Counted from the stretch's first letter, positions 28,704-38,639 are shown. The stretch: DNA of 57,218 nt from Fibrobacterota bacterium (GCA_019509785.1 JAEKLQ010000048.1:1-57218), one strand, 5' to 3'. Notes: generated by a model not told the origin, from the letters alone. Numbers and translations are program-made.

Positions 28704-29051
28704 ATGCCGTTGCAGCGAATGGGTTTAGCGGTCTTGTGCGCGCTCGGAACCGCCCTGGCGGGCGGCGATCGATCCGGGACCGAACATGACGCCTGGTTCT
28801 CGCCCACCCTTCGCTGGGAAGGGGGTAGCTTGGATGTTACCTTCGGGATGGATGAGGCCGCGCAGGTCTCGCTGCTCGCCTTCGACGCCCAAGGCCGGGC
28901 CCTGGCGACCTTGGTGGAGGGCCCGCAACCGGCGGGGTACCACCATCTTTCCTTGTTCAGCAACCGCTTGCAGTGCCTGGACGGCCGCGCCTATTTCCAA
29001 TTGCGCGCCGGCAGCCGGGTGCTCGCCGAATTGCGCCCGCGGGCCATTTAG
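28704..29051 (+). CDS. Small secreted protein consisting of the shared C-terminal module
   Basis: 115 residues. The ATG at 28704 has GGAGG eight bases upstream and begins a signal peptide (MPLQRMGLAVLCALGTALAG). After a linker of about 25 residues the rest matches the C-terminal module of the neighbouring paralogs: VSLLAFDAQGRALATL, then AGYHHLSLFSNRLQ and FQLRAGSRVLAEL. It lacks the His/Cys N-domain. It may be a free-standing version of an anchoring or sorting domain, or a degraded paralog; the strong ribosome site argues that it is expressed. Confidence 0.65.
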   Translation: MPLQRMGLAVLCALGTALAGGDRSGTEHDAWFSPTLRWEGGSLDVTFGMDEAAQVSLLAFDAQGRALATLVEGPQPAGYHHLSLFSNRLQCLDGRAYFQLRAGSRVLAELRPRAI

Positions 29052-29057
29052 ATCCCA

Positions 29058-29561
29058 TCACTTTCCCGGGAATTGGCCTTCCACCAAGGCTTCCATTTCC
29101 TTTTCATGGGCGGAAGTGTATTCGGGCATGGCTTTGAGGAGCTTTCCGTTACGGCCGAACACGTAGACGGAAGGCAGCCCCTCGAAACCGAACACCTTGG
29201 ACTGGGTGTCGTCGGCGTCCCAGAGCACCTGGTAGGGAATCTTCATGGCATGAACGAACTTGGCCACTTTTTCCTTAGGGCCTTTATCGGTGGAGACGCC
29301 GGCTACTACGAGACCCTTGGGGCCGTATTTGTCATGCAGGCGCGCGAGCACGGGAATGGTCTCCCGGCAAGCGACGCACCAGGTCGCCCAGAAATCGATG
29401 ACGACTACCTTGCCCTTCCATTCCTTGGATTCATGGGGCTTGCCTTCCAAATCCGGCAAAGCCAAGGGAGGCAGGGCCGGCGGAGGGGAGGCGAAAATCG
29501 GCGCCGTAAGCGCGGCGAAAACCAGGAAAACCGGGCCGGAGAAAGGTTGGGATTTGCGCAT
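29058..29561 (-). CDS. TlpA/ResA-like periplasmic thioredoxin
   Basis: 167 residues with a signal peptide (about 1-24), then a redoxin/TlpA domain. The active site is WATWCVACRETIP (CxxC), followed by the family's GVSTDKG segment and the cis-proline segment LPSVYVFGRNGKLL. Such proteins reduce disulfides outside the cytoplasm, often for cytochrome c assembly or copper-site proteins. That fits the neighbourhood, which has two triheme lipoproteins and Cys-pair secreted proteins. It is convergent with the small module gene, seven bases away. Confidence 0.9.
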   Translation of the reverse strand: MRKSQPFSGPVFLVFAALTAPIFASPPPALPPLALPDLEGKPHESKEWKGKVVVIDFWATWCVACRETIPVLARLHDKYGPKGLVVAGVSTDKGPKEKVAKFVHAMKIPYQVLWDADDTQSKVFGFEGLPSVYVFGRNGKLLKAMPEYTSAHEKEMEALVEGQFPGK

Positions 29562-29719
29562 ATGCCATTTATATACTCAATCCGGGCCTTCCGGTTTCCC
29601 CAATTCTGCGTGAAACGTTTTCGCCGGGAGGGGGGACAAAGGGTACAAAGGGCCCGACGAGGGGACCGGGTCTATCCGGGCGTCAGGTTTAGGGCGGTTT
29701 AACTTCAAGGAGCGATACT

Positions 29720-30403
29720 ATGCGATTTCCCAACAACGGGATTACGGGGATGATTGTTCTGGCGGCGGCCGGATGGGCGGGGGCGCATTTGTCGGCGGGA
29801 AGCCTTACCCTCTCTCCCGCGGCGCCTTTTACCTCCGGCGCTCAGGTGACGGTAGGATGGAAAGTCGATGTTTCCCATGGCTTCCCGATTAACATCGATA
29901 TGTCCAGCGATGGCGGTACCACTTGGAAGCCGGTCAAGGCCGGACTGACGGACGCGAGCGGCACGGCTAGCTACAAAATGACCATGCCGACCGACGCGAC
30001 CACTCACGGAAAAATCAGGGTGTGCCAGGGATCGGCTTCCGATTGCGCTAGTATCAAGGTATCGCAGCCTGGTGCCGCGCCTTATACCCTCGTGAGCAGC
30101 GAGTTCACCATTACGGGGAGCACGGCGATCGTCGCCGCTTCTCAGCGGGCATACGCCTTGGGTTTCGAGCCGGCCTCCGGTAAGTTCGTGGCCAACTTCG
30201 ATCTGCCCCGCGATGAAAACGTGCTTCTGCAAGCCTTCGACTTCCAGGGTCGGCTCCAGGCTACCTTGTTGCAGGGAGCGTTCCAAGCGGGACAACACAA
30301 GCTCGCGGTTTCCCTGCCTCAGGCCCTCGCCGCTTCTCCCGCCATGGTGGTCCGCTTGACGCTTGGCGAAGCGGTCCATACCCAGGCCTTCACTCGCCCA
30401 TAA
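29720..30403 (+). CDS. Secreted His-first paralog family protein, member 2
   Basis: 227 residues with AAGGAG eight bases before the ATG. The signal peptide ends AAAGWAGA, an A-x-A site, directly before HLSAGSLTL, so the mature protein should start with histidine. The N-domain parallels member 1: GAQVTVGWKVDVSHGFPINI, DGGTTWKPV, TTHGKIRVCQGSASDC (C-x6-C). The C-terminal module is present (VLLQAFDFQGRLQATLL, AGQHKLAV). A clear terminator follows. The three conserved histidines and the disulfide-like pair suggest an extracellular metal site, but no enzyme family can be claimed. Confidence 0.7.
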   Translation: MRFPNNGITGMIVLAAAGWAGAHLSAGSLTLSPAAPFTSGAQVTVGWKVDVSHGFPINIDMSSDGGTTWKPVKAGLTDASGTASYKMTMPTDATTHGKIRVCQGSASDCASIKVSQPGAAPYTLVSSEFTITGSTAIVAASQRAYALGFEPASGKFVANFDLPRDENVLLQAFDFQGRLQATLLQGAFQAGQHKLAVSLPQALAASPAMVVRLTLGEAVHTQAFTRP

Positions 30404-30469
30404 GACCCCTTTGTTTTAAGGGCGCTTAGTCCAAGGCCTCCTGCCGGCCCTCAGGCGCCGGCAGTGCCT

Positions 30470-30513
30470 GCCGGGCCCGGAATTTCAGCATCCGGGTCCG
30501 GCTTTCTTTTTTT
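30470..30513 (+). terminator. Rho-independent terminator
   Basis: An 11-bp stem GCCGGGCCCGG / CCGGGTCCGGC (one G-U pair) with an 11-base loop, followed by TTTCTTTTTTT. It ends the transcript of the secreted paralog at 29720 and stands just before the convergent DUF3570 gene. Confidence 0.88.
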
Positions 30514-30544
30514 GGCCTCGCGGGTACTTTTTTCCAACGCCCTG

Positions 30545-31747
30545 CTACAGGTCGAACGACAATCCCAGCATGAACGTCCCCTCTTGATAATGCTCGTCCG
30601 TGGGAAACAGCTGGGTATGGAACATGGGCGTTACCCCGTTCTTCTCGCCTTTGGTGCTGCGGATCCCGTGATCGTAGCTTAAGTCCCAACGGTCCGGCAG
30701 CCAGGCGGAAGAGGCCCAGCTATCCGGAAAGGTCGAGCCGATCTTGAGTCCTACCAACAAGGACGAGAAGGCGTAGTAGCGGATGTCCCCCGTGCGATAG
30801 AGTTCGTTCCCGTCGTAGGCCGGGCGCGCGAAGGCGGCGGCGCTTTGCTTATAGCCCCGGGCCCGTATACGTACGTAGGTGCCTTCCCGCAAGTACTGGT
30901 ACCATTGCAGATCGGCCGTACCCGAATGCAACTTCCAATCGTCCTGATACCAGCGCGTATCGAGATGGAAGGAGGCTAGCTTGTCGCCAAGCCGGACGCC
31001 CTGGATGAGTTGCCCCGACAGGGCCCAGGCGGTTTTGCGATTGGGCAGATTCTCCAGGATATCGTCCCCGGAATCGGTGACGACCGGGGTATAGGGATGC
31101 CCCAGGAAGCCGGAGCTATGGATGACGTTGAGGGTGATTCCCGCCAGGGTCAACGGAGAGAGCGTTTGGGACAGGCTGGCGCCCAAGGAAATGATGCGGC
31201 GGTCCCCGCCCAAGCCCGTGAATGGCCCGGTGGGATGCATGTTGTCGAAGAAGACGGCGGCCGATCCGCCCAGGGTGGTGTTGCGCTCGTTGAAATCAAG
31301 CGAGCCGGAGACGGAGGGCGAGTAGGAGGTATAATCGTTTTCGTCGCTGAAGTAGAAGGACGCCGAAGCCGCGCGGCCGGCCTGGGAGTAGGCGCCGGTG
31401 ACCTGCTCGGAGTGGCGGATCTCGCGGCGCGATGCCCCCGAGATGCCGTCCAGGACTTGATCGTGATCGGCCAAGGTGCCGACATTGCGCAGTCCCAGCC
31501 TGCGCGAAGCGCCGGACACGTAATCGAGTTCCTGATCGTATTGCAGCTTCCAGGACGAAGCCAACTTGCGGAAGAAGGACAGGGCGGGGGTGTGGTTCCA
31601 CACCTGGTTCTTGTCCCAGTAGTACATGTATTTGAAATCCAGGCCCTGATCGCCTTCCGCGGCTCGGAGGGGCGAGGGTAACATCAGGGTTACTGCCGCC
31701 AAGCCGGCGGCCAAGGCGCGGCGCCCGGGAGTCTTCAGCATCCGCAA
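30545..31747 (-). CDS. DUF3570-like outer-membrane protein
   Basis: 400 residues. A signal peptide (to about 29) precedes a protein made of amphipathic beta strands with many Tyr/Trp residues. It ends in FMLGLSFDL, a terminal-phenylalanine-type strand of outer-membrane barrels. Segments FKYMYYWDKNQVW, QYDQELDYVSGASRR and PSVSGSLDFNERNTTLGG fit the DUF3570 family as I know it. DUF3570 genes often sit directly after DUF4266 genes, as here (13-base overlap). It probably forms the pore or anchor of this redox operon. The function is not established. Confidence 0.7.
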   Translation of the reverse strand: MRMLKTPGRRALAAGLAAVTLMLPSPLRAAEGDQGLDFKYMYYWDKNQVWNHTPALSFFRKLASSWKLQYDQELDYVSGASRRLGLRNVGTLADHDQVLDGISGASRREIRHSEQVTGAYSQAGRAASASFYFSDENDYTSYSPSVSGSLDFNERNTTLGGSAAVFFDNMHPTGPFTGLGGDRRIISLGASLSQTLSPLTLAGITLNVIHSSGFLGHPYTPVVTDSGDDILENLPNRKTAWALSGQLIQGVRLGDKLASFHLDTRWYQDDWKLHSGTADLQWYQYLREGTYVRIRARGYKQSAAAFARPAYDGNELYRTGDIRYYAFSSLLVGLKIGSTFPDSWASSAWLPDRWDLSYDHGIRSTKGEKNGVTPMFHTQLFPTDEHYQEGTFMLGLSFDL

Positions 31748-31986
31748 CCGCCTCCCGAGCCCGCGCTGCCGCCCGCCGAGCCTTCGCGGCGCGGCAGGTT
31801 ATGCGCTTCCATCCCCGCGCCCTGCGGATCCGGCGTATGCTGCATGATGGGATCGGCCAGGTATTCCCGGTCCTTCTGCTTGACCATGGCGCAGCCGGAA
31901 AGCCCGGACAATGAGCAGGAAAGAAGCCCCATGCAGGCGAGCCAGGCGAAAGCCTGGCGTAGGGATAACGGTTGCGATGGCTTCAC
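31735..31986 (-). CDS. DUF4266-like small lipoprotein with Gly/Cys tail
   Basis: 83 residues. The lipobox LSGC places the lipidated cysteine near residue 32. The conserved core VKQKDREYLADPIM and a C-terminal tail of Gly/Ser ending GGGCGC are the features of DUF4266. The tail cysteines could bind metal or be modified. The start overlaps the stop of the upstream triheme gene (ATGA) and the end overlaps the DUF3570 start, so the three are translationally coupled. Confidence 0.75.
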   Translation of the reverse strand: MKPSQPLSLRQAFAWLACMGLLSCSLSGLSGCAMVKQKDREYLADPIMQHTPDPQGAGMEAHNLPRREGSAGGSAGSGGGCGC

Positions 31987-32666
31987 GGCGTCTCCTCGGG
32001 CAATGCGGGCAGGCCCTTATGCGGCGCGGCCCAACGATAGTCTTTCCCGCCCGGGTGGCAGGCCACCGCCGAGCAGGTTTCCGATTCCGGATTGAAGCTT
32101 GCCGAATCGCCGCCGTATTGGGCGGGATCGGAATTGCGGGGATCGAAAGCGACGTCCACGGTCCCATTCAGATGCGCCAGGGTCGTCACGTATTCTTCGA
32201 AGAGAGGGTGGGCTCCGGGGCGCTCCGTTTGGGCGATGGGATGGTTTTGATGCAGGGAATCCACGCGCAACAAGGACAAGCTGCGAATGGGCGTGCCCGC
32301 GGGCGTGATGTCCCCGGAATGCGGATGCTGCGAAGAGAAATATTTCGAGCCATCGGTGTCCTGGAAGACGGTGTCGATGACGATCACCATCTCGCTTCTG
32401 ATGGATCGGGTATGGCAATCCAGGCAAGTGATGCGGCCGTTGAGCAGGCGGTTGGCGCTGGCGGTGGTGAGATGGTAGTCGTGGTTGCGATCGGTGAGAG
32501 GGTAAGCGTGGCAAGCATCGCAAGCCATCCCCTGGGGGGAAGGGCCGGTGCGGGCGGTAAGCGCCGCCGGGGCCGCATTCCAGTCCCCGCATGCCGTGAT
32601 GAGTAGGCAAAAGCCAATGCCTGCGAGGGCTAGGAAAGGGAACATCACCGACCGCTGCCTAGCCAA
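31983..32666 (-). CDS. Triheme c-type cytochrome lipoprotein 1
   Basis: 227 residues from a TTG; starting there keeps a basic n-region (MARQRS) before the hydrophobic segment and the lipobox LITAC. An ATG at 32645 is possible. Three heme-binding motifs are seen: CDACH, CLDCH and the longer CSAVACH (C-x4-CH), a type known from CxxxxCH/CxxCH proteins of metal-reducing bacteria. Several further histidines could be distal ligands. It should carry electrons on the periplasmic or outer-membrane surface. It is paralogous to the next gene (HAYP, LAHLNGTVD, FDP, SDPA, ETCSAV in both). Confidence 0.82.
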   Translation of the reverse strand: MARQRSVMFPFLALAGIGFCLLITACGDWNAAPAALTARTGPSPQGMACDACHAYPLTDRNHDYHLTTASANRLLNGRITCLDCHTRSIRSEMVIVIDTVFQDTDGSKYFSSQHPHSGDITPAGTPIRSLSLLRVDSLHQNHPIAQTERPGAHPLFEEYVTTLAHLNGTVDVAFDPRNSDPAQYGGDSASFNPESETCSAVACHPGGKDYRWAAPHKGLPALPEETP

Positions 32667-32679
32667 GTCACGCGTGCCC

Positions 32680-33336
32680 CTATTCCTTGAGGCCCGGTAG
32701 CCCTTTGCGGGGCGCGGCGAAGCGGTAGGGATCGTTTCCCGGATGGCAGCTGACCGCCGAACAGGTTTCTTCTTTGGCGTTGTAGCTCGCGGAGGCTCCG
32801 GCGAAGCGCGCGGGATCGGAGGACTTGGGGTCGAAAATGATATCCACCGTCCCGTTCAGATGGGCCAGGCCCGTCATGTATTCGGCCAGGCCCGAGTCGG
32901 GGACGGGTCGGCCGGTTTGGAGCCGGGGATGGGATTGATGCCTGACCACGATGCTATCGATGGGCCAGCCGCGGACGCGGGTTTCGAAGGTATCGGCGGG
33001 CGAGCTTACGGGAGCGTTCATGCTGGACACGTAGGGGATATCGCCGAGCGGATCGGGATTGCGGAAGAAGGTGTCCGGCAGGGCGACCTCGGTGGCGACC
33101 AGGGAATTGCGATGGCAGGCCAGGCAGGTGATCGCGCCGTCCTTGAATTTATCCGGGACGGTCGCGTACAAATGGTACAGATGATTGGAGTCTTGCGGAG
33201 GGTAGGCATGGCAATTGGCGCATCCCATGCCCGCGCCGGGCGTACTCCGCGCGGTCAAGGCGGCGGGATCGGTCTTCCAGTTCCCGCAAGCCATCAGGAG
33301 GCAGGCGAGAATGAAAGCGGCCAGGCCGATGCGCAT
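32680..33336 (-). CDS. Triheme c-type cytochrome lipoprotein 2
   Basis: 218 residues from the ATG at 33336; longer starts at 33387 or 33420 would add a basic leader and cannot be excluded. A lipobox (LLMAC) is followed by CANCH, CLACH and CSAVSCH, the same spacing as in lipoprotein 1, and the shared segments HAYPPQDSNH and GLAHLNGTVDI. This is the first gene of the operon triheme 2 - triheme 1 - DUF4266 - DUF3570, divergent from the secreted paralog at 33491. A role in extracellular or cross-envelope electron transfer is inferred from the hemes and the neighbours. Confidence 0.82.
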   Translation of the reverse strand: MRIGLAAFILACLLMACGNWKTDPAALTARSTPGAGMGCANCHAYPPQDSNHLYHLYATVPDKFKDGAITCLACHRNSLVATEVALPDTFFRNPDPLGDIPYVSSMNAPVSSPADTFETRVRGWPIDSIVVRHQSHPRLQTGRPVPDSGLAEYMTGLAHLNGTVDIIFDPKSSDPARFAGASASYNAKEETCSAVSCHPGNDPYRFAAPRKGLPGLKE

Positions 33337-33490
33337 GACGGGAAAGCTAAAAAAGTGGAACCGCCGGCGTCGGGAATTCGAACCCATTCCCGCTCGCGAT
33401 GGCTTATATTGCTGTCGCACCCTTTCGCGCCGGACGCTCGTCGACCGGCCCTTTCATTTCATCGCGGCCCCAGGCCGTTCGGAGGATATG

Positions 33491-34168
33491 ATGCGTACGA
33501 TCATCCGTTTGTCCATTGCCCTTGCGCTGTGCGCTTTGGGCGCGCAGGCGCAATTGAAAGACGGCAGCCTGAGCATCAAGGGCGGCGAAACCTTCACGGT
33601 GGGCCAGAAGGTCACGGTGACCTTGACGCAGACGAAGCCGGGCACCGGAACCAGGGCGGGAAAGTACGACTTTTATATTTCCGTCAACGGGGGAACTTCC
33701 TGGACGGAAATGATCGGGAACTGGCAGGGGCCGACGGGGGACAATGCCACCGTCACTTGGGATTGGAACGTGACCCAAAAGCCCACCACGACCGGGGTCT
33801 TTCGCGCCTGCCTGTTGTCGGGCGGGGAATGCACGGACCCGACCTACACCTTGAAGAGCGGGAACTTCACCATCGCCGCTTCCACCGCCCTCGCTCCCCG
33901 GGCGGCCGAATCCGCGGGCAAGGTGGAATTCCAAACCGCCACCGGCGGCTTGGCCATCGGTTTCTTCTTGGCGAAGCCGGCCCGGGTCACCCTGCAAGCC
34001 TTCGATTCCGAGGGCCGCCTGTTGGCCGTCTTGCTGGATGGCGATCACGCCGCCGGCGATCATTCCCTTTCCCTCTTCTCCAACCGCCTTCAGGCCATGC
34101 ATGGATCGGTGGCCTTCAAGTTGGCATGGGGCGGCGCATCGTTGACCCGTTCATTCGTTCTGCCCTGA
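33491..34168 (+). CDS. Secreted paralog family protein, member 3 (histidines lost)
   Basis: 225 residues. Of two adjacent ATGs the second (33491) has better spacing from GGAGG. The signal peptide ends CALGAQA before QLKDGSLSI, so the mature start is Gln, not His. The N-domain keeps GSL, GQKVTVTL, SVNGGTSW and the C-x6-C pair (RACLLSGGEC). It lacks the HG and THGK histidines of members 1 and 2. The C-terminal module is well conserved (VTLQAFDSEGRLLAVLL, AGDHSLSLFSNRLQ). It is probably a structural or binding paralog without the putative metal site. Confidence 0.7.
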   Translation: MRTIIRLSIALALCALGAQAQLKDGSLSIKGGETFTVGQKVTVTLTQTKPGTGTRAGKYDFYISVNGGTSWTEMIGNWQGPTGDNATVTWDWNVTQKPTTTGVFRACLLSGGECTDPTYTLKSGNFTIAASTALAPRAAESAGKVEFQTATGGLAIGFFLAKPARVTLQAFDSEGRLLAVLLDGDHAAGDHSLSLFSNRLQAMHGSVAFKLAWGGASLTRSFVLP

Positions 34169-34185
34169 AGGTTCCGATCGCAAGG

Positions 34186-34203
34186 GGCTCGCTGCGGCGA
34201 GCC
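34186..34203 (+). terminator. Hairpin after the secreted paralog gene
   Basis: GGCTCGC-TGCG-GCGAGCC forms a 7-bp stem 17 bases after the stop at 34168. No T run follows, so it is only a weak terminator candidate. Confidence 0.35.
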
Positions 34204-34227
34204 AAAGGCGTTAGCTAATATTCCCCC

Positions 34228-34902
34228 ATGCCCTCCCGCCAACCTCCGTCCTTGTTGGTCTATACCCAGACCGCCGGCTATCGGCATGGATGCATCCCTA
34301 AAGCCATCGCGGCCGTGCGCCGCTTGGGCCGGGAGAACGGATTCGCCGTGGTCGCCACCGAGGATCCCGCCCGCATCCGGCGGGGATTCCTGAAGGACTT
34401 CGGCGCCTTGGCCTTCGTGAACACCTCGGGCGAGGTGCTCGACCCCGCGGGGCGGAAGGCCGTGCGGGCCTTCGTGGAGGCGGGCGGCGGCTTCGCGGGG
34501 GTGCATTCCGCCTGCGATACCGGATACGCATGGCCTTGGTACGGGGGCCTGGTCGGCGCCTGGTTCCAGTCCCATCCCCTGCAACGGCAGAACGCCATGG
34601 TGCGCGTCGAGGACAGGGGGCATCCTTCCACGCGGGGTCTGCCGAAGCATTGGAAGCGTTGGGATGAATGGTACGATTACCGCGCGAATCCGCGGCCGCA
34701 CGTGCGCGTGCTGGCGCGCTTGGATGAGGCCACCTACAAGGGCGGGAAAATGGGAAAGGATCATCCCATCATGTGGTGCCATGAAAACGCGGGCGGCCGC
34801 AGTTGGTATACGGGTTTGGGCCATACCGGACGCGCTTTCTCCGATCCCTTGTTCTTGCGGCATCTCCGGGGCGGCCTGCTGTGGGCTTTGGGCCTCGCCT
34901 GA
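34228..34902 (+). CDS. ThuA-like domain protein
   Basis: 224 residues, a single ThuA-type class I glutamine amidotransferase-like fold. Motifs seen are LLVYTQTAGYRHGCIPKAI, FVEAGGGFAGVHSACDT and HENAGGRSWYTGLGHTGRAF, all typical of the family. ThuA proteins are linked to disaccharide (trehalose, sucrose) oxidation products in other bacteria, but many members have no proven role. There is no signal peptide. Its TGA shares an A with the recF ATG (TGATG), so recF is translationally coupled to it. Confidence 0.85.
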   Translation: MPSRQPPSLLVYTQTAGYRHGCIPKAIAAVRRLGRENGFAVVATEDPARIRRGFLKDFGALAFVNTSGEVLDPAGRKAVRAFVEAGGGFAGVHSACDTGYAWPWYGGLVGAWFQSHPLQRQNAMVRVEDRGHPSTRGLPKHWKRWDEWYDYRANPRPHVRVLARLDEATYKGGKMGKDHPIMWCHENAGGRSWYTGLGHTGRAFSDPLFLRHLRGGLLWALGLA

Positions 34903-36098
34903 TGCGCCTATCGGCCTTGAGCTTGCTCCACTTCCGCAATTTCGCGGAGCAGGAAGCGGAGTTCAGCCCCGGCCTCAATCTGCTCACGGGCCCCAACGGC
35001 CATGGGAAGACCAATCTTTTGGAAGCGATCCATTACGGCTGCCTGGCCCATTCCCAGCGCACGCGTAAAGACAAGGAACTCATCCGCTGGGGCGCCTCCG
35101 CTTTCGTGCTGCGCCTGACCGGCGAGATCGGCGGGCTTCCCCATGCGCAATCGGTGCAATATTCCGAGACCGGCCACAAGCGGGTCAAGGTGGACGGGCG
35201 CGAAAGCAAGCGGTTGTCCGATCTGCTCGGGAACTTCTCCGTGGTCGCCTTCAGCCCGGAAGATCTGGACCTGGTGCGGGGCGGCCCCCAGTTACGCCGG
35301 CGTTACCTGGACGTGCTGCTCTGCCAATTCTCCCGCGATTACCTGGAGGCCCTGCGGCATTACAACGGCGCCCTGAAGCAGCGGAACAGCCTTTTGAAGC
35401 AGATGGGCGGCCGGCGGGGAGGCGGCCCCGGGCCCGCGGGGGAGGCTTTAGAAGCGGTGGGCGAGGAAGGCTCCGACAGCGAGACCGGCGACGAGGGCTT
35501 GGCCGAAGCCCCGTCCCGCTATGGCTCCGACGTGCTCGACGCTTACGACGGTCCGCTGGTCGAATATGGCGCCCGCATCACCCTGCTGCGCCGGCGCGCC
35601 TTGGCCGAACTGGTTCCCCTCGCGGCGGAGAATTATCGCTTCATCTCGGACGCTGGGGAAGAACTTTCCCTAAGGCTGGCGGGCAGCGTTTCGCCGGCCG
35701 AAGAGGAAGCCGAATTGAAGGCCGCTTTCCGTCGCAAGCTCCTTTCCCTGCGCGGCGCCGAACGCGAAACGGGCCAAACCCTGGCCGGTCCCCACCGCGA
35801 GGATCTGGCCATCGACCTGGCGGGCCGCCCCGCGCGCGACTTCGGATCGCAGGGCCAGAAACGATCGGTGGCCCTGTCCCTGAAGCTCGCCTCGGCCAGC
35901 CTGCTCGAAGCCAAACAGGGATCTCCGCCCATCCTCTTGCTCGACGACGTGTTCGCCGAACTCGATGAAACCCGGCGCCGGCGCATCGGCGATCGGGTGC
36001 GGGAGAAAGGCCAGGTTTTCATCGCCAATCCGCGCGCGGCCGACCTCCCTTTCGAGCCCGAAAAAACCCTCCACGTACGCCAGGGGACCCTCTCCTGA
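34902..36098 (+). CDS. recF: DNA replication and repair protein RecF
   Basis: 398 residues from the ATG overlapping the thuA-like stop. Walker A is GPNGHGKTNLLEA, the ABC-type signature appears around FGSQGQKRSVALSLKLA, and Walker B is ILLLDDVFAELD. RecF loads RecA at gaps with RecO and RecR. The protein is longer than the usual 360 or so residues because of an insertion (about 170-210) rich in Gly, Glu and Ser after LLKQMGGRR. It is followed by the dciA-like gene and gyrB, the usual origin-region order. Confidence 0.95.
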   Translation: MRLSALSLLHFRNFAEQEAEFSPGLNLLTGPNGHGKTNLLEAIHYGCLAHSQRTRKDKELIRWGASAFVLRLTGEIGGLPHAQSVQYSETGHKRVKVDGRESKRLSDLLGNFSVVAFSPEDLDLVRGGPQLRRRYLDVLLCQFSRDYLEALRHYNGALKQRNSLLKQMGGRRGGGPGPAGEALEAVGEEGSDSETGDEGLAEAPSRYGSDVLDAYDGPLVEYGARITLLRRRALAELVPLAAENYRFISDAGEELSLRLAGSVSPAEEEAELKAAFRRKLLSLRGAERETGQTLAGPHREDLAIDLAGRPARDFGSQGQKRSVALSLKLASASLLEAKQGSPPILLLDDVFAELDETRRRRIGDRVREKGQVFIANPRAADLPFEPEKTLHVRQGTLS

Positions 36099-36107
36099 AG
36101 GCCAATA

Positions 36108-36134
36108 TTCACGGGGGCTCCAAGGCCCCGTGAA
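36108..36134 (+). terminator. Hairpin after recF
   Basis: A perfect 9-bp stem TTCACGGGG / CCCCGTGAA with a 9-base loop lies ten bases after the recF stop. No T run follows directly; a TTTTT occurs about 20 bases later. Confidence 0.5.
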
Positions 36135-36216
36135 TTCGACGGTTAGGGTGGATTTTTCTACTATTGGAATACGATTTTCCGGTTCGCTTTTCGCTTCCTG
36201 ATGGGGCGGAGAACGG

Positions 36217-38629
<2,413 letters not shown>

Positions 38630-38639
38630 AGGCTCCGAG

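Noticed and set aside
33215-33490. Upstream extension of the secreted paralog frame
   Set aside because: It overlaps the divergent triheme lipoprotein start, and GGAGG with a signal peptide marks 33491.
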